Shown piece after piece: positions 5,926 to 14,878 of a stretch of 53,460 nt of DNA (positions are counted from its first letter, which is position 1; every line of letters begins with the position of its first letter). The position numbers and the translations under genes are program-made. Source of the DNA: Phaeodactylibacter sp. Lineage in GTDB: Bacteria > Bacteroidota > Bacteroidia > Chitinophagales > Saprospiraceae. The stretch is from the NCBI GenBank assembly GCA_024102975.1, contig JAGFJD010000378.1, positions 1-53,460 of the forward strand, given 5' to 3'. The notes beneath the pieces are model-generated. The model was not told the DNA's origin, made no database searches, and worked only from the letters and a program-made list of their open reading frames with translations.

Positions 5926-8718
5926 CTAATGTGCCTCCAGCCAGTTCTTCCCCACTCCCATCTCCACCACGATCGGCACCTTCAGCCCGGGAATGGTATG
6001 CTTCATCTTTTCCTCGATGATAGGCTTGATCACCTCCAACTCTTCCTTCAGCACATCGAACACCAGTTCATCGTGTACCTGGAGGATCATCCTGGAGCGG
6101 AAGCCCTGCTTTTTGAACTCCCGGTGAATGTTGACCATGGCAATCTTGATCATATCGGCGGCAGACCCCTGGATGGGCGTGTTGATGGCAATGCGTTCGG
6201 CATTGCTGCGCACGACGGAGTTGCGGGAGTCGATGTCGCGCAGGTAGCGGCGGCGCCCCATCAGGGTTTTGACGTAGCCCTTCTCGCGGGCTTCTTTGAC
6301 TGCCTTGTCCATGTGTGCGTTCAGCCCGGGATAACGACGGAAGTACTGGTCGATCAGTTCCTTGGCTTCGCTTCGTTTGATGTCCAGTTGTTGGGACAGG
6401 TTGTGGGCGCCGGCGCCGTAGATGAGCGAGAAGTTGACCGTTTTGGCGCGGTAGCGCTGCTCTTTGGTAACCTCCTCGTACGGCACGTCGAAAACGCGGG
6501 AGGCGGTAGCCCGGTGGATGTCCTTCCCCGACTGGAAAGCCTCCAGCATGGCCTCGTCCCCGCTGATCTCGGCGATGAGGCGGAGTTCGATCTGGGAGTA
6601 ATCGGCGGCTAACAACACGTGGTTATCGTCCCGTGGGATAAAAGCCTCGCGCACCCGGGCCCCTTCCGGCGTCCGGACCGGGATATTCTGCAGGTTGGGG
6701 TTGTTGGAGCTCAGGCGCCCGGTAGCGGCCAGCGCCTGGTTGAAGGAGCTGTGGATGCGCCCGGTGCGGGGGTTGACCATCTTGGGCAGGGCGTCGACAT
6801 AGGTGGATTTCAACTTGGTGAGCCCCCGGTGTCTGAGGATGCTCTCGACGATGGGATGCTCGTTTTGCAGTTCGGCCAGCTTTTCCTCGTTGGTGCTGTA
6901 CTGCCCGGATTTGGTCTTCTGCCAGCGGTAAGGCAGGCCCAGCTTGTCGAACAAGACTTCGCCTACCTGCTTGGGAGAAGCGATGTTGAAATCTACGCCC
7001 GCTTGTTTATGCACTTCTTTTTCCAGGTCCAGTATATCCTTATCCAGCTCTTTGGAGTACTCGTTCAGGAAATCCGTATCCACGTTTACGCCTTCGTATT
7101 CCAGGTCGACGAGGGCGAGGACCAGGGGGGCCTCGATCTCGTCGTAGAGTTTCTGGAAGCCCTCTTCTTTCAGGCGGGGTGCCAGGTATTCCTTCAGTTG
7201 CAAAGTGACGTCTGCATCCTCGGCAGCGTATTCTTTTACTTTTTCCACTTTCACATCGCGCATGGTCAGTTGGCCTTTGCTCTTCTTGCCGATGAGCTCT
7301 TCTATGGAGACCGGCTGGTATTTGAGGTAGGTTTCCGCCAGGTAGTCCATGTTGTGGCGCAGCTCCGGTTCCAGCAGGTAGTGGGCAATCATGGTGTCGA
7401 AGAGGTGCCCTTTCAGTTCCACGCCATAGTACTTCAGCACAATGGCATCGTACTTGATGTTTTGCCCAACTTTTTCGATCTTCTCGTTCTCGAACAGCGG
7501 TTTGAACTGATCCACCAGGCGCTGAGCCTCTTCTTTCGGTTCCGGGATGGGCACGTAGTAGGCTTCCTTCGGTTTCACGGCGAAGGACATGCCCACCAGT
7601 TCCGCCTGGGTAGGTTCGATGCTGGTCGTTTCGGTATCGAAGCAAAAGCTCTTTTGCTCCGAGAGCAGGCGGATGAGTTCCGCCCTTTTTTCGGCTGTAT
7701 CCACCAGATGGTAGTCGTGTTTCGTATTGGCAATATTCTTATCCGCCACGGAATGGGCAGGCGGCGGCGGTATCTTGGGTTTGGCGGTTTCTTCCTGCTT
7801 AAAGAGGTCGCCCTGAGTGCCGGCTTGTGGTGGTTTCTCCTCTTCGCCCAGGATTTGCCGGGCGAGGGTCCGGAATTCCAGCTCCCGGAAGATCTCTGCC
7901 AGTTTTTCCCGGTTCGGTTCTTCGATGATGAACTCGCCGGCGTCAAACCGGATGGGCGCTTCGACGTTGATGGTGGCCAGCTTTTTGGATAGCAGCGCCT
8001 GTTCGCTGAATTCTTTGACCCGTTCCTGCTGTTTGCCCTTCAGTTCGCCGGCGTGTTCGATGAGTTGCTCAACCGAGTCATACTGTTCAAGCAGTTTGGC
8101 CGCTGTCTTGGGCCCTATGCCGGGTATGCCGGGTATGTTGTCGACGCTGTCGCCCTGCAGGCCCAGCATGTCGATCACCTGCTCTGCGCGTTTTATCCCC
8201 CACTTTTCCAGGATTTCCGGAACGCCCATAATCTCGACGCCATTGCCCTGGCGGGAAGGCTTATACAGCAGAATTTTATCGGTGACCAGCTGCCCGAAGT
8301 CTTTGTCGGGCGTAACCATGTAAACGGTATAGCCTTCGGCTGCCGCCTGCCGGGCCAGGGTGCCGATCACGTCATCCGCTTCGTAGCCGTCGACGGTGAC
8401 GACGGGGATTTTCAATGCCTTTATAATAGCCTCGATGTAAGGCATGGCCACGGTGATGTCCTCCGGCTGGTCTTCCCGGTTGGCCTTGTAGGGCTCGTAC
8501 ATTTCATGCCGGAAAGTAGGGGTAGAAAGGTCGAACGCCACGGCAATGTGCGTCGGGTTTTCCGAGCTCATCAAATCCCACAGCGTACGCGTGAATCCCA
8601 TGGCCGCCGAGGTGTTCACTCCTTTGGAATTGATGAGCGGCCTGCCGATGAATGCAAAGTGCGCCCGGTACATCAGAGCATGGCCGTCGAGCAGGAATAG
8701 TCGTTTGTCTTCAGGCAT
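5926..8718 (-). CDS. polA: DNA polymerase I
   Basis: A 930-residue repair and Okazaki-processing polymerase with all three domains. The 5' nuclease covers ~1-295 (FLLDGHALMYRAHFA start, DGYEADDVIGTLA, GDSVDNIPGIPGIGPKTA). The 3'-5' exonuclease covers ~335-520 with an intact first motif (CFDTETTS), so proofreading is probably active, unlike Thermus-type enzymes. The polymerase covers ~560-930, with motif A (ADYSQIELRL), motif B (RAKTVNFSLIYGAG) and motif C (LQVHDELVFDV). Length is normal for the family. A low-complexity linker (~295-330, PPQAGTQGDLFKQEE...) separates the nucleases. It is transcribed away from the XRE gene, with 169 bases between them. Confidence 0.98.
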   Translation of the reverse strand: MPEDKRLFLLDGHALMYRAHFAFIGRPLINSKGVNTSAAMGFTRTLWDLMSSENPTHIAVAFDLSTPTFRHEMYEPYKANREDQPEDITVAMPYIEAIIKALKIPVVTVDGYEADDVIGTLARQAAAEGYTVYMVTPDKDFGQLVTDKILLYKPSRQGNGVEIMGVPEILEKWGIKRAEQVIDMLGLQGDSVDNIPGIPGIGPKTAAKLLEQYDSVEQLIEHAGELKGKQQERVKEFSEQALLSKKLATINVEAPIRFDAGEFIIEEPNREKLAEIFRELEFRTLARQILGEEEKPPQAGTQGDLFKQEETAKPKIPPPPAHSVADKNIANTKHDYHLVDTAEKRAELIRLLSEQKSFCFDTETTSIEPTQAELVGMSFAVKPKEAYYVPIPEPKEEAQRLVDQFKPLFENEKIEKVGQNIKYDAIVLKYYGVELKGHLFDTMIAHYLLEPELRHNMDYLAETYLKYQPVSIEELIGKKSKGQLTMRDVKVEKVKEYAAEDADVTLQLKEYLAPRLKEEGFQKLYDEIEAPLVLALVDLEYEGVNVDTDFLNEYSKELDKDILDLEKEVHKQAGVDFNIASPKQVGEVLFDKLGLPYRWQKTKSGQYSTNEEKLAELQNEHPIVESILRHRGLTKLKSTYVDALPKMVNPRTGRIHSSFNQALAATGRLSSNNPNLQNIPVRTPEGARVREAFIPRDDNHVLLAADYSQIELRLIAEISGDEAMLEAFQSGKDIHRATASRVFDVPYEEVTKEQRYRAKTVNFSLIYGAGAHNLSQQLDIKRSEAKELIDQYFRRYPGLNAHMDKAVKEAREKGYVKTLMGRRRYLRDIDSRNSVVRSNAERIAINTPIQGSAADMIKIAMVNIHREFKKQGFRSRMILQVHDELVFDVLKEELEVIKPIIEEKMKHTIPGLKVPIVVEMGVGKNWLEAH

Positions 8719-8843
8719 GGGTGGTTTTTTGCTTTTGGTGATGTGGTGAAAATAGGGATTTTTCGGGTTCCATGAGGCTGCGGCACGAAGCCGTCGAAAA
8801 ATAAAAACAAATAATTTCCAACAGAGGTTTTTTTAGTTGAATA

Positions 8844-8864
8844 TTTTGACTATATTTGTCAAAA
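8844..8864. promoter_or_regulatory. Promoter/operator of the XRE regulator gene
   Basis: TTTTGAC (8844-8850), a 7-base spacer and GTCAAAA (8858-8864) form a perfect 7-bp inverted repeat. The spacer and right arm contain TATATTTG (8851-8858), an exact Bacteroidota -7 element (TAnnTTTG) 29 bases before the ATG. A half-repeat, GTTGTCAAGTC, follows at 8865-8875. A repressor bound here would block the promoter, so autoregulation by the XRE protein is likely (inference). Confidence 0.65.
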
Positions 8865-8887
8865 GTTGTCAAGTCTAAAAAAGTACA

Positions 8888-9187
8888 ATGAGCAAATTCG
8901 GCCAAACGATAAGAGAACAAAGGGAAGCCAAAGGGCTGCTGCTCCGGCAACTGGCCGCAGCCATAGAGGTGGATACCGCCATGATGAGCAAAATAGAACG
9001 GGGCGAACGCAACGCCAAACGCGATCAGGTTTTAAAGCTGGCGGAAATCCTCGGGCTGGATACGGAACAACTCCTGACCTTCTGGCTGGCGGATAAAGTA
9101 TATGATATGATAAAAGATGAGGAACTGGCCTCCAGAGCACTGCGGGTTGCGGAAGAAGAAGTGCAGTACAGAGTGAAAAAAAAGTAA
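8888..9187 (+). CDS. Small XRE/HTH-family transcriptional regulator
   Basis: A 99-residue DNA-binding protein. The helix-turn-helix (residues ~5-62) reads IREQREAKGLLLRQLAAAIEVDTAMMSKIERGERNAKRDQVLKLAEILG when taken in pieces, a clean Cro/C1-type fold. It has a short helical tail (LADKVYDMIKDEELASRALRVAEEEV) and a basic end. Proteins of this shape often act as controllers beside restriction-modification genes in Bacteroidota. No methyltransferase or nuclease is next to it here, so it is an orphan or a remnant of such a unit. A perfect inverted repeat over its own -7 box suggests autorepression. It is divergent from polA, which it might also influence. Confidence 0.9.
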   Translation: MSKFGQTIREQREAKGLLLRQLAAAIEVDTAMMSKIERGERNAKRDQVLKLAEILGLDTEQLLTFWLADKVYDMIKDEELASRALRVAEEEVQYRVKKK

Positions 9188-9719
9188 ATTTTAGCAGGGT
9201 GGGTTAAGTTCGTGCGCAATTTTTCCCCATTCCCGAAAATTAAATAATCCTTCGCAGGAGACTCCAGCCTGCTGCCCCGGCAATTGCCGGCAACCGGCAG
9301 AGGGGTGCCCTCTGGGATATCAGACATGCAGGCCAGGAGGAATTAGTCCGCGAGGCATTAGTCCTGCCGGACAATTCATGCCAACCACAAAACGATTTCT
9401 TTTCAGATAGTGGGTTAAATCCGTTGATCCAATCCAGCGGACCTGGAGGTCCGCTCTCCATTTGCACCGAAAAATCAACGGATTTAACTCACCACCTCTT
9501 TTCGAAACGCTGACAGTTTGCGTAATGATGGATACGGATAAAACACACTGTGTGTAGTGTCAAAGAGTTTGGCACTGCCCACAGAGTTTGGTTCATTGCC
9601 TGGGGCCGGCCTTCTGCCGAAGCCGGTTCCAGGCCCTGTCCGCTATGGCCCGGCTATAGGCTTTGGCAAGGGGGCAGGAAAGGACGATTACCAGTTCTGT
9701 CATTTAAAATTTGATCAGT
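9188..9719. other. 532-bp non-coding region with palindromes
   Basis: No gene is supported. It contains CCGGCAATTGCCGG (9277-9290, perfect palindrome), a related version of which (CCGGCAGTTGCCGG) occurs at 37035-37048. The nested inverted repeat at 9410-9493 is described separately. No promoter with both elements was recognised before the downstream peptidase gene. Confidence 0.5.
9410..9493. repeat. Nested inverted repeat (84 bp)
   Basis: GTGGGTTAAATCCGTTGAT (9410-9428) pairs with ATCAACGGATTTAACTCAC at 9473-9491 with one mismatch. Inside, AGCGGACCT and AGGTCCGCT (9436-9455) form a second perfect stem. The structure could be a transcript end for the XRE gene or a small mobile palindrome. 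There is no T-tract typical of an intrinsic terminator. Confidence 0.6.
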
Positions 9720-12700
9720 ATGCAAAACGTCAGCTTCAGTTCAGCCCGCAGGCCCTCCGTCCTGGTTTTGATTTTTTCATTTTTATTGGCTGCCGCCAAC
9801 GGCCGCCTCCTGGGCCAAACCTTCTGCCATACCGTTCCCGGCCCCGGAGCAATAGGCGCTCTGGATGGAAGCGCCAATCTCGGCAACGCGCCCGGCGGCC
9901 CGCACTTCATCCGCATCTACGTCCACGTGGTCCGTAGGGCCGACGGGACCGGCGGGCAGACGCCCGAACAAGTGCGGGAAGCGCTCTCCTACCTCGACCG
10001 GGACTTTAACCCTCACAATATTTTTTTCGTCCAGGATTGCGAAACAGACTATATAGACAACGACTTTTTCTACAATTCGATGGGAACGGATGAAATTTTC
10101 CTCTGGAATCCTCATGGCGATGGGATCGATATATACCTGTTCCGCGATCAGGTGCCTGGCGAACTGGGCGGACATGGCAAGGCTGACGGCATTGGCGCCG
10201 GCTCTTTTTACATCTTTGGCAATTTCTGGAAGGAACCGTATGGCCCGCTCGCTCGCTCTTATGCCATGTCGCACGAAATGGCGCATTGCCTGGGCTTGTA
10301 CCATACCCATGAAGCTCTGGCCTGCCGGGAGTTCGTGGATATGTCCAACTGTTCTTCCTGCGGGGATTACGTCTGCGACACGCCGGCAGACGCCTGCATC
10401 TGTTTTGAGAACTACCCGCCGGATTGCAACTGGGACCGCCTTCTATACGATTCCAACGGAGACCGGTACGCCCCGGATGTACACAACATCATGGGATATA
10501 CACACCTCGATTGCATGGAGTATTTTTCGGAAGGGCAGGCAGAGAGGATGCGACAGGCTATTGCCATTTTACCGATATTGCAAGCTTGCGTAGCGGCACC
10601 GGACTTTCCCGGGTATTTCGCCAACCTCAACTCTACCTGGACGGTTGACAATACTCCCAACAATGGCGATTTCCTGATCGAAGGCGACCTGGTCATCAAC
10701 TGGGACGTAACGCTGGCCATCGAGGCGGGCGTCACAGTCCATTTCGGCGAGCAGAGCCGGCTCATCATCATGCCCAATGCCCGGCTGGTACTCGGCGGCA
10801 CCCTCACCGGCATGGGATGTAAAGGCTATACCTGGCAGGGCGTAAAAGTATGGGGCAGTGCGCCGGATCAACACCAGTTCCCCGTAAACGGCGCCAGAGC
10901 GCAGGGGCGGATAGAGTGCCTGCCGGGCTCGGTGATCGAAAACGCCAAAGTAGGCATCCAGCTGTACGGGCCATCCTATACGCTGGCCGGCGGGCAAATC
11001 GACTGTGTTGGCGCCACCATAAGGAACTGCCCGGTGGGGGTAGAGTTTGCGCCTTATCAGAATTTCATGCCTTCCTCTTCGCCGGACGTGTATCCCCGAA
11101 GTTACTTCGGCTCCTTTGAAGGCGTCAGGTTCCTGACTGACGATGCTTACCCACACGGGGAACCCTTCCATTCCTTCGTACTTATGACCGGCGTGAACGG
11201 CATTAAGCTTTCCGGTTGCTCTTACGTCAATGAAAGGGCGGTAACCGGGGGAAACATTGAAAACCGGGGCTATGGCATTTTTGCTAACGATGCAGGCTTC
11301 AGCGTTATGTCATCGCCCGTTGGCGACGGCTATCCGCAGGATTCCTTCCTCTTTTCGGAATTTTACGGGCTGGGTTATGGCATATACACCGCCCGCATCG
11401 TTACCAACCGCCCCTACATAGTGCGGTACGCAAATTTCGAAAGTTGTTTCGTCGGCATCCGCAACAAATCGGTATCGGGCAGTAATATCCTGTTCAATAA
11501 ATTCAACCTGGGTGAACTGCCTGCCGACGATCCCGCCTCCGATCAGGTGGGCGTGATTTTCGAGATGGACGTGGCGGGTTTCGCCTGCGAGGAAAACGAA
11601 TTTGTCAATACAGGCGGCAATGCCGATGCGACAATTGGCGTCATCTGTATCAATACAGGCAGCAACAACAAGGTCATCCGAAGGAACAAGTTCGATAACC
11701 TGACGATTGGCAACCTGGCCAATCAGGTTAACGCTTCGTTGATGCCACTGCCTGGCCTGTGGGGCCTGTACTACGAATGCAACGAAAACTACAATACGCA
11801 GGACAGGGACTTTTCTGTGCCGAACGGAAGGATCAGGTCTAAACAGGGAAAAGCCGTTTACTCCGAGACGCACCTGGTTTATCATGCAGCAGGCAACCGA
11901 TTTTCCTACACTGGAGTGGATTTTTCCAATTTTGGAACTCCGGTAGAATATTTTTATTACAAATTCGGGCAAAACGAAGAACCATTGGTTACCGAAGGCA
12001 ATTTCGACAAGTCGACAGCCAACCAGAATGCCTGCCTGCCTGCTTATTGCGAGCCGCCCTGCCATAGTGAGCATGTCATACAAACGATAAAAAACGATTA
12101 CCACCGGAGCCGCAGCGCTTATCAGGCCGCCAGGTCGGACTATTCGACGAACCCCGTCGAGGAAAATGCCCGCCGGATGGCATTCTACCGACGTGGTATG
12201 GACGAGGCTGCCAATACAGTTTTGCTTCATCTTATGTACGACACCGCCTTTTTCAATACCGATACCCTTCATGCCTGGATAGGCAACCTGTCCAGTATCG
12301 AAGGCGATTTGTGGCTGGCAGGCGAACGGCTGAGCATCGGCAAGGCGGCAAGTGCCATGGCCCTGTTGGATGAGGCAGGAATACAGCATCAGCTGACAGG
12401 CGACGAGCTGACGGATGTCAACAATTACCAGTCCATAATCAGCTTGCTGGACGGGAAGCCATTTTATGCGCTGGAAGAGACTACCCTCCAATCGGTTGCC
12501 GACTATCTCCAAGCAACCGGCTATGCGGAAGGATGGGCAAAAAGTATCATGATGCTTCACGGGGGCCATTTCCCTCCGGAATATACCAAGGGAGGTACCA
12601 GTGAGCGCCCTTCCGGCGATTATACTGCGGAGCAAGCCGACTTTTTCGTTGTACGCCCAAACCCGGCAAGCGATTTTGTGGATTTCCAATTCTCCGTTTC

Positions 12701-12890
12701 CAGTAATCATACGAACGTCTCAATTCATATCTTTGACATGAACGGGAGGCAGGTAAAATGGGAATCCGGGCTTGCCTCCGGAGGTTCGTTCACATGGTAT
12801 ACCAAAGGAAATCCGGCAGGAGTGTATTTCTACCAGTTGGTAGTCGACGGCGCTGTGTGGCAAAGAGGCAGAGTGATACTGAGTAAGTAA
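9720..12890 (+). CDS. T9SS-secreted M43-type metallopeptidase with beta-helix region
   Basis: A 1056-residue secreted protein. The signal peptide covers ~1-32 (hydrophobic VLVLIFSFLLAAANG). The zinc peptidase domain covers ~60-290 and carries SHEMAHCLGLYHTHE: His185-Glu186, His189 and His195 in an intact HExxHxxGxxH metzincin motif of the pappalysin (M43) type. It is followed by a Cys-rich stretch (SNCSSCGDYVCDTPAD) and the Met-turn region HNIMGY. Residues ~300-760 are rich in G/N/V repeats (GVKVWGS, IECLPGSVIENAKVGIQLYG, GATIRNCPVGVEF), consistent with a right-handed parallel beta-helix. The type A T9SS sorting domain is at ~978-1056 (VRPNPASDFVDFQF...GVYFYQLVVDG). The start at 9720 (MQNVSF) is preferred to the TTG at 9711. 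The substrate is unknown. Confidence 0.9.
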   Translation: MQNVSFSSARRPSVLVLIFSFLLAAANGRLLGQTFCHTVPGPGAIGALDGSANLGNAPGGPHFIRIYVHVVRRADGTGGQTPEQVREALSYLDRDFNPHNIFFVQDCETDYIDNDFFYNSMGTDEIFLWNPHGDGIDIYLFRDQVPGELGGHGKADGIGAGSFYIFGNFWKEPYGPLARSYAMSHEMAHCLGLYHTHEALACREFVDMSNCSSCGDYVCDTPADACICFENYPPDCNWDRLLYDSNGDRYAPDVHNIMGYTHLDCMEYFSEGQAERMRQAIAILPILQACVAAPDFPGYFANLNSTWTVDNTPNNGDFLIEGDLVINWDVTLAIEAGVTVHFGEQSRLIIMPNARLVLGGTLTGMGCKGYTWQGVKVWGSAPDQHQFPVNGARAQGRIECLPGSVIENAKVGIQLYGPSYTLAGGQIDCVGATIRNCPVGVEFAPYQNFMPSSSPDVYPRSYFGSFEGVRFLTDDAYPHGEPFHSFVLMTGVNGIKLSGCSYVNERAVTGGNIENRGYGIFANDAGFSVMSSPVGDGYPQDSFLFSEFYGLGYGIYTARIVTNRPYIVRYANFESCFVGIRNKSVSGSNILFNKFNLGELPADDPASDQVGVIFEMDVAGFACEENEFVNTGGNADATIGVICINTGSNNKVIRRNKFDNLTIGNLANQVNASLMPLPGLWGLYYECNENYNTQDRDFSVPNGRIRSKQGKAVYSETHLVYHAAGNRFSYTGVDFSNFGTPVEYFYYKFGQNEEPLVTEGNFDKSTANQNACLPAYCEPPCHSEHVIQTIKNDYHRSRSAYQAARSDYSTNPVEENARRMAFYRRGMDEAANTVLLHLMYDTAFFNTDTLHAWIGNLSSIEGDLWLAGERLSIGKAASAMALLDEAGIQHQLTGDELTDVNNYQSIISLLDGKPFYALEETTLQSVADYLQATGYAEGWAKSIMMLHGGHFPPEYTKGGTSERPSGDYTAEQADFFVVRPNPASDFVDFQFSVSSNHTNVSIHIFDMNGRQVKWESGLASGGSFTWYTKGNPAGVYFYQLVVDGAVWQRGRVILSK

Positions 12891-13012
12891 ATTCATTAGT
12901 TCACCTCCCGGGGCCGGGGCGTCGAAACGCGGTGGAGAGAATGTCAGGTAGGTTGTTGTCGGAAACAGCAACGAATCATTCCACGGCTCCGGGCCCATAA
13001 TTATGCCTTGCA

Positions 13013-14545
13013 ATGAAGTATTTGGCTTTTATTACAGCAATTCTGTTTGGTACACAGATATATTCCCAACCCGGGTTCAATCAATCGCACGACTTTGGCC
13101 AACTGGCGGGAGCTTTTTACAGCCTTGAGCTTTCGCACGACACAGTTTCCGTTTACGGTACCGTCATCAGGGAGAGCGGCCAGGGAGGCCGGTTGGTAGC
13201 TCAGTTCGACACATTGGGAACGCTTCTGCATTCAGCTGTACACTTCGATAGCTTGGGGGATGATTTTACCCAGGTCTCTCCCAATAGTTTCATAAAACTG
13301 TCAAATGGCGCTGGCTATGCCGGGGTCGGGCAGATGTTTCAAAGAAGAAACGGCTACCTGTCCGTTTTTGGCCCCAACGGCAGGATGGTATCCTATTTCG
13401 AATACGAGGACGAGAACTCGGCAACGGATTATTATGAGGAAGTCCATGAGTTGGACGACGGTTTTTTAATTCTGGGCGCAAAGCAGGACGCGGCCACCTA
13501 CCTCCTGGAAATCTTCGTGTTGAAAACCGGTTTTGACGGCAGTGTTGCCTGGGAGAAAAAATTTACTACTTTCGGCAGGCACACGCTTTTCGGGCAGCTG
13601 TTGGTCCTGGATGAAAACGAGTATGTCATCAGCGGATCGACCACTTCGGGTCCGGGTACCCCCCTGTCCAACACCATCAACACCAGCACAATACTCGCCA
13701 TCGACAGCCTCGGGAACCTAAAATGGAGATGGGATTCCCCGGCTTCCCTGGAAGAAATGGGCGCAGGCAGCATTTTCAAAACGCCGGAGGGGCACTGGGC
13801 ATATACGAGCGCCAGGGGGGAATATAGTGCCATGTACAATGATATATTCAGGCAACCTAAATTCGTCATCCGGGATGAAAATTTTAACCTGATCAGGAAC
13901 GATACTTTTGGGGTGGCGGATTTTCCCATACACCATTTTTCCAAGGCCATCGAACTGAGCGAAGGCGGCTGGCTGGGTGTTGGCGTGAAGCCGTCCTACT
14001 ATGACGTACCGCCCTTGTCGACGTGGTACAATTCTGTCTCCGGCTGGATGGTGCGGCTCGACGATCAGGGGGACCAGCTGTGGAGCCGTGTGGATACTGC
14101 CTTCTGGAGCATGGAAACCGGCTCGGCCAATTTCTTGTACGATGCCGTCGAACTGCCGGGAGGCAACATCATCGCCTGCGGTTACAGCCGAACTTATGAC
14201 CCGGTAGCAAAGGACTGGGGCTGGCTGATAAAAGTCAACAAAGACGGGTGTGTGGATACGTTGAACTGCATGCCCATTAGTTCCGGCGGGCTTCCGTATC
14301 TGCCGGAAAACAGCGTGGTTGTTTACCCCAACCCTACCCGATCGGTGATAAACTTTGGCAGCGAAACAGTACAACAGTGGGATCAGGTGGAGGTGGTCAA
14401 TACCGCAGGGCAGATCGTAAGGGTGCTGAAAAACACACGGGAAAACGCGATAGACCTGAGCGATATGCAGGACGGGATATACTTCCTGCGGTTGATAAAA
14501 GCAAATCGATCTGTAACCAGGAAGATAGTCAAGAGGGGATGGTGA
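13013..14545 (+). CDS. T9SS-secreted protein, beta-propeller-like repeats
   Basis: A 510-residue secreted protein of unknown function. It has a signal peptide (MKYLAFITAILFGTQIYSQ). Residues ~25-430 hold repeated strand units of the kind ...DDGFLILGAKQDAATYLLEIFVLKTGFDGSVAWEKKF and ...GGNIIACGYSRTY...WLIKVNKDGCVDT, typical of bacterial propeller proteins whose repeats read 'item, value, actor'. The C-terminus (~437-510) is a type A sorting domain (VYPNPTRSVINFG, QVEVVNTAGQIV, DGIYFLRLI, RKIVKRGW). It follows the M43 peptidase gene by 122 bases on the same strand, but no shared promoter can be shown. No catalytic motif was recognised. Confidence 0.85.
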   Translation: MKYLAFITAILFGTQIYSQPGFNQSHDFGQLAGAFYSLELSHDTVSVYGTVIRESGQGGRLVAQFDTLGTLLHSAVHFDSLGDDFTQVSPNSFIKLSNGAGYAGVGQMFQRRNGYLSVFGPNGRMVSYFEYEDENSATDYYEEVHELDDGFLILGAKQDAATYLLEIFVLKTGFDGSVAWEKKFTTFGRHTLFGQLLVLDENEYVISGSTTSGPGTPLSNTINTSTILAIDSLGNLKWRWDSPASLEEMGAGSIFKTPEGHWAYTSARGEYSAMYNDIFRQPKFVIRDENFNLIRNDTFGVADFPIHHFSKAIELSEGGWLGVGVKPSYYDVPPLSTWYNSVSGWMVRLDDQGDQLWSRVDTAFWSMETGSANFLYDAVELPGGNIIACGYSRTYDPVAKDWGWLIKVNKDGCVDTLNCMPISSGGLPYLPENSVVVYPNPTRSVINFGSETVQQWDQVEVVNTAGQIVRVLKNTRENAIDLSDMQDGIYFLRLIKANRSVTRKIVKRGW

Positions 14546-14555
14546 GCTACACAGT

Positions 14556-14753
14556 ACTGGAAAAAATGGTTTTGGATACAGAGCGCACTGCGTCCAACAC
14601 AGAGGTGCGCAAAGATTTTACATTGATAATCAAGCATCTGTGTGGCTCTGTATCTTCCCTGCCTGCCTGCCTGCGGCACAGCAGGCGGGCAAGGCCGTGC
14701 CTCGCGGCCGGCCGGCCGGCGTACTCTGTGTCCAAAAAATGTCCAGCAGTATG
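14556..14753. repeat. ACACAGAG dispersed palindromic element, copy B
   Basis: This is the second copy (198 bp) of the element at 5741-5915. It differs mainly by an extra GGCACAGCAGGCGGGCAAG-type stretch in the middle. It sits between the convergent T9SS gene and RND pump gene, 11 bases past the former's stop. The remaining 14754-14878 shows no gene. Confidence 0.8.
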
Positions 14754-14878
14754 GGGGAGCTATTGCAGTATTCCGGTCAAAGACATCACCCCGGCTTTCC
14801 GCCTCCATCCACCGTAGCCAGATTGATGCCAGCGGAGACGGAGTGCCCCACATATACACTAATGCACTAATGCACAAC

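Noticed and set aside
7040-8700. Long open frames antisense to polA (for example 6619-7992 and 8053-8700 on the plus strand)
   Set aside because: They mirror the codon bias of polA on the other strand and carry no recognisable domain.
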